Origin: Candidatus Kaiserbacteria bacterium
GTDB taxonomy: Bacteria > Patescibacteriota > Minisyncoccia > Phycocordibacterales > UBA918
Direction: 5' to 3'
DNA: 18,331 nucleotides
Assembly: GCA_023264435.1 (NCBI GenBank)
Contig: JAHFMK010000002.1
Coordinates: 1-18,331 of the forward strand
Position 1 is the first letter of the stretch. Every line of letters starts with the position of its first letter. The notes under the pieces were generated by a model that did no database searches, was not told the DNA's origin, and saw only the letters and a list, made by a program, of their open reading frames with translations. The position numbers and the translations under genes were made by a program. Positions 1 to 6,680 of the stretch are shown here, piece after piece.

Positions 1-632
1 GACTTTATGAATTGCTTTTTGCGGATAGGAAGGAAGTTCCTGCAAAGGTTGCAATAAACGAGGCAATTGAGCTTGCAAAGCAATTTGGGGGTGAAAATTC
101 AAGTCGTTTTGTAAATGGCGTACTCGGTGCAGTTTATAAGGAAATTGGCGAACCAGGAAAAGAAGAAAGGAGTAATGCACGAAAGAAAAAAGAAGTACCT
201 TTTGAACAGATGGAAATAGAACGATTGGTAGGGTCAGTTGTGTATACAGAACATGAAGGGGTAATGTACCTTGCACTTGTGCATGATATTTTTGGAAGAT
301 GGACACTTTCAAAAGGAAAAATTAATGAAAATGAATCAATTGAAGAGGGAACGAAACGAGCAATTTTCGATGAGATTGGACTAACTATTTCTCTTGAAAA
401 TGAATTAGGAAAAAATGAATACGTTGCGAGTCACCCCGAAAAAGGGAAGGTTCGTAAACAAGTCTCCTATTATCTTGCACACGCACCCTATGACCCACTG
501 AAACTAGAACAAAAGGGTGGACTTGATGATGCACAATGGTTTAAAATTGCAGATATTCTCGAACTCAATTTTTATGAGGATATTTTGCCTATTGTCACAA
601 AAGCAATAACGATGCTGGTGAGCAAAAAATAG
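1..632 (+). CDS. nusB: NusB C-terminus fused to a Nudix-type domain (5' partial)
   Basis: The frame is open to the left edge, so the protein begins outside the window; a TTG at 12 is only an internal Leu codon. The first ~45 residues match the end of NusB (KVAINEAIELAKQFGGE, then RFVNGVLGAVYKEIG). NusB is an RNA-binding antitermination factor that works with S10 on rRNA transcripts. A charged linker (GEPGKEERSNARKKKE) then leads to a Nudix-type domain (counted from the TTG, residues ~68-200) with WTLSKGKINENES and the rest of a Nudix box. Nudix enzymes hydrolyse nucleoside diphosphates linked to another group. The box is degenerate: it reads RAIFDEIGL where the consensus is REUxEExGU, so one metal-ligand Glu is Ala and another is Asp, and activity is uncertain. 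The nearest family by feel is diadenosine polyphosphate or RNA-cap hydrolases. No stop or start lies between the two parts, so this is a true fusion in the sequence. Stop TAG; rnc follows after 51 nt. Confidence 0.85.
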   Translation, partial: LYELLFADRKEVPAKVAINEAIELAKQFGGENSSRFVNGVLGAVYKEIGEPGKEERSNARKKKEVPFEQMEIERLVGSVVYTEHEGVMYLALVHDIFGRWTLSKGKINENESIEEGTKRAIFDEIGLTISLENELGKNEYVASHPEKGKVRKQVSYYLAHAPYDPLKLEQKGGLDDAQWFKIADILELNFYEDILPIVTKAITMLVSKK

Positions 633-658
633 TAAAATAGGACACGACTTCCGTTTTT

Positions 659-664
659 TATAAT
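659..664 (+). promoter_or_regulatory. -10 box for rnc
   Basis: A perfect TATAAT lies 19 nt before the rnc ATG in the 51-nt gap after the Nudix fusion gene. No convincing -35 box is seen at 16-18 bp. Predicted transcription start is about 671, giving a leader of ~13 nt without a Shine-Dalgarno sequence. Confidence 0.45.
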
Positions 665-683
665 TATTTGTTAGTGTACCTAT

Positions 684-1397
684 ATGTCAGACATCGCAAC
701 AATTACACAAGAACTCTTAGCGCTTGAACGTATCATCGGAGTTTCTTTTATTGATGAAATACATTTATTGACAGCCATAACACACCGTTCGTATCTCAAT
801 GAACATCGTGAAGCAAAACAAGGTCATAATGAACGATATGAGTTTCTTGGAGACGCAGTATTGGAGCTTATTGTCACAGACTTTTTATTTAGAAAATATC
901 CAGAAAAACCAGAAGGAGAACTGACAGCCATCCGTGCGGCACTAGTGAATACAGTCTCGCTTGCAGATGCTGCCACACGAATGAATATCAACGAATTTTT
1001 ATTACTTTCGAAAGGTGAGGCAAAAGATACAGGACGGGCACGACAGTATATTCTTGCAAATGTGTTTGAATCTATTATCGGTGCTATCTATCTTGACAGA
1101 GGATATGAGGATGCAAAGAATTTTGTTGCCGCACATCTTTTTGATAAAACAGATGCTATCGTCTCGAAGCGTTTATGGCAGGATGCAAAAAGTCGTTTTC
1201 AAGAACTTGCACAAGAACATGTTGGTGTAACCCCAAATTATGAAACATTGAGTCAGGTTGGACCTGATCATGACCGAATGTTTACTGTTGGTGTCTTTTT
1301 AGGTCATGAGAAAATTGCAGAAGGCAAAGGACGTTCGAAACAAGAAGCCGAGCAATCTTCTGCTGAGGCTGGACTTACTGTTAAAGGTTGGGATTAA
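684..1397 (+). CDS. rnc: Ribonuclease III
   Basis: RNase III cuts double-stranded RNA, processing rRNA precursors and structured mRNAs. The 237-residue protein has the usual two parts. The catalytic domain (~1-155) carries the signature HNERYEFLGDAVLE, with E50, E53 and D57 matching E. coli E38, E41 and D45. The double-stranded-RNA-binding domain (~163-235) starts at DAKSRFQELAQE and ends in the Ser/Lys/Glu/Ala-rich helix SKQEAEQSSAEAGL. In the second metal-binding helix the motif is ILANVFESIIGAIYLD: E129 (E. coli E117) is kept, but the Asp equivalent to D114 is Asn126. Length is normal (E. coli 226). The ATG at 684 was chosen because it directly precedes family-like sequence and follows a -10 box; there is no Shine-Dalgarno motif. 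It lies between nusB-Nudix and a pilin gene, so no rRNA operon link is visible here. Confidence 0.96.
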   Translation: MSDIATITQELLALERIIGVSFIDEIHLLTAITHRSYLNEHREAKQGHNERYEFLGDAVLELIVTDFLFRKYPEKPEGELTAIRAALVNTVSLADAATRMNINEFLLLSKGEAKDTGRARQYILANVFESIIGAIYLDRGYEDAKNFVAAHLFDKTDAIVSKRLWQDAKSRFQELAQEHVGVTPNYETLSQVGPDHDRMFTVGVFLGHEKIAEGKGRSKQEAEQSSAEAGLTVKGWD

Positions 1398-1420
1398 ATT
1401 ATAATTTTCAAAAATGCTCA

Positions 1421-1429
1421 TGCTAGAAT
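1421..1429 (+). promoter_or_regulatory. Extended -10 promoter of the pilin-like gene
   Basis: TGCTAGAAT is an extended -10 element (TGn plus TAGAAT) ending 6 nt before the ATG at 1436. Transcription would start at or within a base or two of the start codon, implying a leaderless mRNA. No -35 match is seen, which extended -10 promoters tolerate. Confidence 0.5.
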
Positions 1430-1435
1430 AGATGC

Positions 1436-1912
1436 ATGAGAAAAAAAAAATCATATCGAGGATTTAGTCTTGTTGAGTTAATAGCTGTTATCGGTATTCT
1501 TGCATTACTTGCATCAGTCGTCCTATTCAATTTGCAGGAAGCAAAGAAAAATGCACGTGATGCACAACGATTGAGTGATTTGCAACAAATACAATTAGCA
1601 CTACGAGTGTATAAGGATACTCATGGAAATTATCCATCATATGATGCAGGTGATAAAATTGGTGATTCAGTCGGATTTGATGTCGATGTCGCTGAGTATC
1701 TTTCATCTACTATAAAAGATCCACTTAATACAGGAACCTTTGCATATTACTATGATAGTGCATATACATGTGGTGGAATACCCCATGTTGTACTTGTTGC
1801 ACTGACAATGGAGCAAAGTAAAAATCAAAACTGGAATTCTGTATGTAATGGAACTGAATTGATTGCAGGAGCAACTCCCAATGCAAACTCGTATGTACTT
1901 ATATTACGATAG
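1436..1912 (+). CDS. Type IV pilin-like protein with prepilin N-terminus
   Basis: A 158-residue protein with a class III prepilin signal: basic leader MRKKKSYRG, predicted prepilin-peptidase cut between G9 and F10, mature start FSLVELIAVIGILALLAS with Glu at +5, and one hydrophobic helix to about residue 33. The amphipathic continuation (KKNARDAQRLSDLQQIQLAL) and a small globular C-terminus with NYPSYD and two cysteines (C112, C137, a possible disulfide) follow the layout of type II secretion/type IV minor pilins. It is expected to sit in the membrane and assemble into, or prime, a pilus; in related small bacteria such pili are thought to help attachment and DNA uptake. No pilus assembly ATPase, platform protein or peptidase gene is beside it. 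Stop TAG, only 2 nt before smc, so the two are probably co-transcribed. Which pilin subtype it is cannot be told from sequence alone. Confidence 0.88.
   Translation: MRKKKSYRGFSLVELIAVIGILALLASVVLFNLQEAKKNARDAQRLSDLQQIQLALRVYKDTHGNYPSYDAGDKIGDSVGFDVDVAEYLSSTIKDPLNTGTFAYYYDSAYTCGGIPHVVLVALTMEQSKNQNWNSVCNGTELIAGATPNANSYVLILR
1900..1910 (+). promoter_or_regulatory. Possible internal -10 for smc
   Basis: Overlapping -10-like hexamers TATATT (1900-1905) and TACGAT (1905-1910) lie inside the last codons of the pilin gene, just before the smc start. The placement repeats the -10-next-to-ATG layout of other genes here, but AT-rich coding DNA produces such matches easily. Confidence 0.22.
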
Positions 1913-1914
1913 CC

Positions 1915-4197
1915 ATGATGTACCTCAAATCACTCACTCTTAATGGTTTTAAATCTTTTGCAAAAAAGGGAGAGCTTGAATTTTCTACTGCCATTACTGC
2001 AATAGTGGGACCAAATGGTTCAGGAAAATCAAATGTCGCTGAAGCGTTTCGCTTTGTGCTCGGTGAACAATCTATTAAATCAATGCGAGGGAAACGGGGA
2101 GAAGACCTTATTTTTAATGGTTCGACGAGTGTCTCTCGTGCAAATAGAGCATCGGTCACCATTACACTTGATAATGCTCCTAAAAATGGCAATCGAATAT
2201 TCCCCCTTGATTTTGATGAAATTACTATTGAACGGGTAGTTAATCGTGATGGTACCAATGAATATGCGATTAACGGTTCAAAAACACGCCTCAAAGATGT
2301 ACAAGAGCTTCTTGCGGTGGCAAATATTGGTCCCACAGGACATCATATTATTTCACAGGGTGAAGCAGACCGCATTCTCTCAGCAAGTCCACGTGAGCGA
2401 CGGGAAATGATTGAGGATGCACTTGGACTTAAAGTATATCAATTCAAAAAGCTCGAGAGTGAACGAAAACTTAAGAAGACGCAAGAAAATATTGTACAAG
2501 TTGAAGCGTTACGACGAGAAGTGGTACCGCACCTTAAATTTTTGGAACGACAGATAAAAAAGTTTGAACGTTCACAAGCATTACAGGCAGAGTTACAGAT
2601 GGTATATGCAGAATATTTAAAGCGTGAAGATACATATATAGCATTTCATTACGATAGGCTCACACTTGCAAAGAGAGTACCTGAAGAGCGACGAGCAGAA
2701 CTTGCACATATATTCCATGATGCACAAGAAAAATTAAAAAAGTCAGAACGAAATGAAGCTCGGGATGAGCTTTTACAATTGGAAAAGAATATCCGTGAAG
2801 CACGTGAGCGTCGTCAAAATATGGCACGAAAGGAAGGACAGCTTGAGGGACAGATTGTGTTTTTAGAACGTCAGATACAGGAACACACAAAGAAACAAGA
2901 ACGTGAAGATGATACACCTATTCCACGTGCTGAGCTTAAAAAAGTATTTGCACACATTGAGACAGGATCGACAAGTGCACTGCAAAGTGGGGATGTGAAA
3001 TCACTTTCACGCGTACTCACAGATGTGTTGAAATCATTTCATATGTTGCTCACTCACACCTTTAATCGTGATGAAGTCAGTATAGGCGAACGTCTTACTG
3101 AGGAGCATGCGGTGCTTTGTAATGACCGTGAGGTAATGGTTCGTGAGATTGCCCACATCGAAGCTGAGGAAGCGAAGCTTGCCCGCGTGTATGAAGAGAT
3201 GAAAAAAGCAATTGAAACAGAAGGTGAGGAAAGTCGAGATGCTGAACGAAAACTTTTTGCCATAATGCAGGAACAACGTGATGTTGAGCAGACGATTGAT
3301 AAACTCGAACGTGAACTGATGGTGATTGAACGTGACCGACAAGAATTTAAAAATGAGTTACAGGAAGCAGTTTCACTTATCGGAAGAAAGGTGGGTATGT
3401 ATTTTGAGTTTGAAGTGGTTGATGAGCTGGGTGTGGTGCCACATGAGCGTATTGTTTCAGAAGAGAGATCTCTACAATATAATCGAAAAAAGGAATTAGA
3501 ACGTATGAAGATTCGTCTTGAAGAGCTTGGAATGGGTTCAGGAGAAGAAGTGCTAAAAGAGTATAATGAAGTGAAAGCACGAGATGAGTTTTTGGTACGA
3601 GAAATTACCGACCTCACCGAATCAGTACAAAAACTTGAAGCACTTATTCAAGAACTCACCAATGATCTCAATGAACAATTCGTTGCGGGTATAGAAAAAA
3701 TTGGGACTGAATTTAATCGTTTTTTTATACTAATGTTTGGTGGTGGTGGTGCAGAACTTCTTCGTGTAAAACCAAAAGTTCGAGCTCCCAAAGAGGAAGA
3801 TGTTGCTCTTGAAATTGATATGCAGGAGGAGACAGAAGTGGAAGAGGGGATTGAGATTGATGTGAAGTTGCCCAATAAAAAAGTACATGGACTCGATATG
3901 CTTTCAGGTGGTGAGAGAGCACTTACTTCTATTGCACTTATTTTTGCAATGAGTCAGGTGAACCCCCCACTCTTTGTAATTCTTGATGAGACAGATGCTG
4001 CACTCGATGAAGCAAATAGTAGACGGTATGGTGATATGATTTCTGCACTCGCAGAACGTTCACAACTTATTCTCATTACGCACAACCGTGAGACGATGGG
4101 GCGTGCAGGAGTACTGTATGGAGTGACTATGGCAGGCGACGGAGTTTCAAAACTTCTTTCTGTAAAGTTTGACGAAGCAGTTACGGTTGCAAAATAA
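1915..4197 (+). CDS. smc: Short SMC-type chromosome segregation ATPase without a hinge
   Basis: SMC proteins are ABC-type ATPases that organise and separate chromosomes. The N-terminal head starts MYLKSLTLNGFKSFA and has Walker A GPNGSGKSN at residues 32-40, then the SMC-type Q-loop stretch HHIISQGEADRIL. The C-terminal head has the signature LSGGERALTSIALIFAM (from residue 663) and Walker B/D-loop LFVILDETDAALDEAN (686-701), including the catalytic Glu692. Between them are two charged coiled-coil arms (~175-330 and ~395-610). At 760 residues it is far shorter than the ~1,150-1,200 usual for bacterial SMC. The stretch that should hold the globular hinge (~330-390, DDTPIPRAELKKVF onward) shows no hinge motif. 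Start: ATG at 1915 or the adjacent ATG at 1918; MYLKSL at 1918 fits family N-termini best. No Shine-Dalgarno sequence. The stop is doubled (TAATAA). RecN or Rad50-like proteins are less likely given the signature motifs. Confidence 0.92.
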   Translation: MMYLKSLTLNGFKSFAKKGELEFSTAITAIVGPNGSGKSNVAEAFRFVLGEQSIKSMRGKRGEDLIFNGSTSVSRANRASVTITLDNAPKNGNRIFPLDFDEITIERVVNRDGTNEYAINGSKTRLKDVQELLAVANIGPTGHHIISQGEADRILSASPRERREMIEDALGLKVYQFKKLESERKLKKTQENIVQVEALRREVVPHLKFLERQIKKFERSQALQAELQMVYAEYLKREDTYIAFHYDRLTLAKRVPEERRAELAHIFHDAQEKLKKSERNEARDELLQLEKNIREARERRQNMARKEGQLEGQIVFLERQIQEHTKKQEREDDTPIPRAELKKVFAHIETGSTSALQSGDVKSLSRVLTDVLKSFHMLLTHTFNRDEVSIGERLTEEHAVLCNDREVMVREIAHIEAEEAKLARVYEEMKKAIETEGEESRDAERKLFAIMQEQRDVEQTIDKLERELMVIERDRQEFKNELQEAVSLIGRKVGMYFEFEVVDELGVVPHERIVSEERSLQYNRKKELERMKIRLEELGMGSGEEVLKEYNEVKARDEFLVREITDLTESVQKLEALIQELTNDLNEQFVAGIEKIGTEFNRFFILMFGGGGAELLRVKPKVRAPKEEDVALEIDMQEETEVEEGIEIDVKLPNKKVHGLDMLSGGERALTSIALIFAMSQVNPPLFVILDETDAALDEANSRRYGDMISALAERSQLILITHNRETMGRAGVLYGVTMAGDGVSKLLSVKFDEAVTVAK

Positions 4198-4199
4198 TA

Positions 4200-4236
4200 A
4201 AATCCCCAGATGAAACAAAGTTTCATCTGGGGATTT
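4200..4236. terminator. Bidirectional terminator between smc and the convergent gene
   Basis: A 17-bp perfect stem (4200-4216 with 4220-4236) closed by an AAA loop, containing the GC block TCCCCAGATGAAAC. It lies immediately after smc (+) and immediately after the - strand gene ending at 4241. On the - strand the stem runs into ATTTTATTATTTT, a good U-tract; on the + strand the tail is only ATTTGAGTTTA. It should end both transcripts, more efficiently from the right. Confidence 0.85.
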
Positions 4237-4240
4237 GAGT

Positions 4241-4510
4241 TTACCCACACCTACAAAAACCAAATTGCAAACGTGCATCAGTAAAAAAATTCATGAGCCA
4301 TTTTTCCAGCATTGAGTCTTCCTCAACACACTCAATTTTTGCTTCGTATTTGATACCAGGCAAACATCTCCTTTCTGTTGCGAAGAAAAACACCGGTCGA
4401 GTTTTTTGGCTTGAAATTTTGAAGAGATGACAGTAGTCATGCTTAACTGTATTTATTATATTGTTGACGATTTTCTCGTCACCAAAAAGCACAATTGCGT
4501 ACTCACTCAT
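4241..4510 (-). CDS. Small cysteine-containing protein of unknown function
   Basis: I do not recognise this 89-residue protein. It begins MSEYAIVLFGDEKIVNNIIN, consistent with a beta strand and then a helix, and ends in FGFCRCG. It has five cysteines (C27, C49, C61, C86, C88) and no signal peptide or membrane helix. Reality is supported by a strong ribosome-binding site (AAGGAG, 7 nt before ATG), which almost no other gene here has, by the terminator just beyond its stop, and by the lack of any overlapping gene. It lies 74 nt downstream of rnr on the same strand, so it may be read from the rnr transcript or from a weak promoter in the AT-rich gap (CATAAT-like). The small alpha/beta outline could suit a ligand- or protein-binding domain, but no function can be assigned. 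Confidence 0.7.
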   Translation of the reverse strand: MSEYAIVLFGDEKIVNNIINTVKHDYCHLFKISSQKTRPVFFFATERRCLPGIKYEAKIECVEEDSMLEKWLMNFFTDARLQFGFCRCG

Positions 4511-4517
4511 CGCACGT

Positions 4518-4523
4518 CTCCTT
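4518..4523 (-). promoter_or_regulatory. Strong Shine-Dalgarno for the 89-aa gene
   Basis: Read on the - strand the sequence is AAGGAG followed by ACGTGCG and ATG: a near-consensus ribosome-binding site at 7 nt spacing. It decides the start at 4510 and stands out because most genes in the window have none. Confidence 0.75.
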
Positions 4524-4584
4524 ATCGGGAAACACCAATTTCGATTATGTCATACAAATTTTAAAAAGCAAATTTTAAAATCCT

Positions 4585-6531
4585 CTATGCAACCAATTCA
4601 AAATCCAATACTCGTTCTTCCATATCCGCACGAGTAAGTTTTACCTGCACAATATCACCAAGAGTATATGTTTTTCCTGTACGGGAACCCTTGACTCGAT
4701 ATTTACGTGATTCATGTTCAAAAAAATCACTCTTAATACTTGCAAGACGCACCATACCTTCTGAACGTGATTCTTTTTCTTCTACATAAATACCCCAATC
4801 AGTCACGCCGGTGATGATGCCGTTAAACGTTTGTCCTACTTTGTCTTGCATGAATTCTACTTGTTTGTATTTGATAGAATCACGTTCTGCACGTACTGCA
4901 GTTATCTCACGTTCTGATGACTGAATAGATAATCGTTCGTATTTAATAAGGTCATTACCTTTAATATGTACACCATCAAGATGCTTACGAAGGATACGAT
5001 GTACCATGAGGTCCGGATATCGTCTGATGGGAGAGGTGAAGTGTGTGTAGTATTTAAATGCAAGCCCGAAATGTCCAATATTTTTGGTGGTATAGAGTGC
5101 CTTTGCCATTGAGCGTATGGTCGCTGTCTTAATGAGGTTTTCTTCGGGTGTGCCTTTAATGGCAGTGAGGAGTATGTTGATATCTTTTGCACGTACGACT
5201 CCCTTATGAGAAGACAGCTCATGTCCAAGTGCATGGAGAAAGATTGAGAGCTCTTCAATTTTTTCGGGGTTTGGAAGATCATGGACACGATAGACAAACG
5301 CCGCGTCGCGACCACGTGCTTTTGTATGATTGTATACGTACTCCGCGACGCGGTTATTTGCCAAGAGCATAAAATCTTCAATCATAAGCATCGTTTCTGT
5401 ACGTACTTTTGCATATACACGAACTGGCTTGCCGTTTGCATCAAGCTCAAATCGTACTTCTGCTTGGTCAAATGAAATTGCACCGTCACGGTAACGCTCA
5501 ACGCGAAGTCTTCGACCAATATCCATCATAGTCATGAGTTCATGAAGATATGGTCCCTCTCTCATATCGAGAACCTGTTGTGCTTCCTCGTAACTAAATC
5601 GTTTATTTGAATGAATAATGGTCTGTCCATACCATTCGCTCTGTACCTTCCCCTGTAAATCCATTTCAAATACTGCGGAGAATGCAAGACGGTCTTCGTT
5701 GGGACGTAGGGAACAGAGATCGTTTGAAAGTACTTCAGGGAGCATAGGGATAACACGGTCAACGAGATAGATAGACGTTCCGCGTGATTGTGCTTCGGTA
5801 TCAATGATGTCACCTTCACGAACATAGTGAGAGACATCAGCAATATGAATTCCAATCTCAACATTTCCATTTGGGAGTGTCAGGAATGAGAGTGCATCAT
5901 CAAAATCTTTCGCATCTACAGGGTCAATAGTCATGGTGATACGATCACGCATATCACGGCGAGTGGGATTGTCTCCCTGTGTCGCGGTTACCGCATCTGC
6001 AAAAATAGCATCTTTCCGTGCATAGAGCTCTTTTCCAGCGGTACTCACTGGAAGTGGAAAATTTTCTGAAAAACCACCACCACGAATAATTGCTTGCATC
6101 TCGGTCTCATGGTCGCCTGCAGGTCCAAGCACTTCAACAATTATTCCAATCGGTGCTGAAAGTGGAGTTTTCCATGCGTCAATGTGCACCACAACTTTCA
6201 TACTTTCATGCGTTTTTGTTGCTTCTTTGAGAATAGGTCGAATATGAATACGACGATTGTCTGGCAGAAGTATATATTGTCCATTTTTTTGTTGTACGAC
6301 ACCAATAAGTTCTGTGTGTTTTTGAGTGATAACGCGAATCACCTTACCTTCACGACGTTTCCCCGTAACTTTTTTTTGAAGCTCGATTTCAACAAAATCG
6401 CCATCAAGTGCGAAAGAGAGAGATTCTGTGGGGATGATAATATCTTCTGGTTCATCAGGAACCGTGACGAACCCAGTCCCTTTACCACGAATCATTATAA
6501 TACCTTCGTGTATTGCATTTTCTTTTTCCAT
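4585..6531 (-). CDS. rnr: RNase R (RNase II/RNB family 3'-5' exoribonuclease)
   Basis: RNase R degrades RNA from the 3' end and can pass through structure. Two N-terminal cold-shock-type RNA-binding regions (~1-140; GKGTGFVTVPDE, then ELIGVVQQKNGQYILLP) are followed by the RNB catalytic domain. The metal-binding motif TIDPVDAKDFDDALSF has D203, D209, D211 and D212 in the expected positions, and the family signature HFTSPIRRYPDLMVHR lies near residue 500. A C-terminal S1 domain (~565-648) contains GITGVTDWGIYVEE and EGMVRL. At 648 residues it is shorter than E. coli RNase R (813): there is no N-terminal helix-turn-helix and no lysine-rich tail. RNase II is the alternative, but the motif set and S1 layout favour RNase R. 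The start ATG at 6531 follows a -10 box by 9 nt, with no Shine-Dalgarno motif. It is transcribed divergently from rpsP. Confidence 0.95.
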   Translation of the reverse strand: MEKENAIHEGIIMIRGKGTGFVTVPDEPEDIIIPTESLSFALDGDFVEIELQKKVTGKRREGKVIRVITQKHTELIGVVQQKNGQYILLPDNRRIHIRPILKEATKTHESMKVVVHIDAWKTPLSAPIGIIVEVLGPAGDHETEMQAIIRGGGFSENFPLPVSTAGKELYARKDAIFADAVTATQGDNPTRRDMRDRITMTIDPVDAKDFDDALSFLTLPNGNVEIGIHIADVSHYVREGDIIDTEAQSRGTSIYLVDRVIPMLPEVLSNDLCSLRPNEDRLAFSAVFEMDLQGKVQSEWYGQTIIHSNKRFSYEEAQQVLDMREGPYLHELMTMMDIGRRLRVERYRDGAISFDQAEVRFELDANGKPVRVYAKVRTETMLMIEDFMLLANNRVAEYVYNHTKARGRDAAFVYRVHDLPNPEKIEELSIFLHALGHELSSHKGVVRAKDINILLTAIKGTPEENLIKTATIRSMAKALYTTKNIGHFGLAFKYYTHFTSPIRRYPDLMVHRILRKHLDGVHIKGNDLIKYERLSIQSSEREITAVRAERDSIKYKQVEFMQDKVGQTFNGIITGVTDWGIYVEEKESRSEGMVRLASIKSDFFEHESRKYRVKGSRTGKTYTLGDIVQVKLTRADMEERVLDFELVA

Positions 6532-6540
6532 GTGGTGTTG

Positions 6541-6569
6541 AGTGTACCGTGATATACGGTATAAGTAAA
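6541..6569 (-). promoter_or_regulatory. Promoter of rnr
   Basis: Read on the - strand: TTTACT, 17 bp, TACACT, then 9 nt to the ATG. The hexamers match consensus at four or more positions each with ideal spacing. The start site would fall within ~3 nt of the start codon, so the rnr mRNA should have almost no leader. Confidence 0.55.
6545..6561. repeat. Inverted repeat in the rnr promoter
   Basis: TACCGT-gatat-ACGGTA, a perfect 6-bp inverted repeat with a 5-nt spacer, lies on top of the rnr -10 box and spacer. The position suits an operator, though a 6-bp repeat may be chance. Confidence 0.3.
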
Positions 6570-6641
6570 TCTACAGTATCATAAAATTTTGGAACGATTA
6601 CTCGAGAGGGAGTCTCAAAGACGGTTGACGTATACAAATGC

Positions 6642-6670
6642 TTGACCTTATGTATCAGTTCTGGTACGCT
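6642..6670 (+). promoter_or_regulatory. Promoter of rpsP
   Basis: TTGACC (6642-6647), 17 bp, TACGCT (6665-6670), with TGG forming an extended -10. Predicted start ~6677, only ~4 nt before the ATG at 6681. A second possible promoter upstream, TTGACG (6625-6630) with TATGTA at 18 bp, overlaps it. The motif closely resembles the rpoB promoter at 9264. Confidence 0.6.
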
Positions 6671-6680
6671 ACTCCTCATT

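Noticed and set aside
3054..3617. A 187-aa frame on the - strand inside smc
   Set aside because: Its Ser/Arg-rich composition is what the complement of a Glu/Arg-rich coiled coil produces; smc on the other strand is a clear family member.
4902..5381. A 159-aa frame on the - strand overlapping rnr in another phase
   Set aside because: It is fully inside the conserved RNB domain of rnr, has no recognisable motif and no start signals.
6642..6680. Upstream in-frame ATG that would lengthen rpsP by 13 residues
   Set aside because: It overlaps the promoter -35 box, and MLKMRL at 6681 matches the normal S16 N-terminus.
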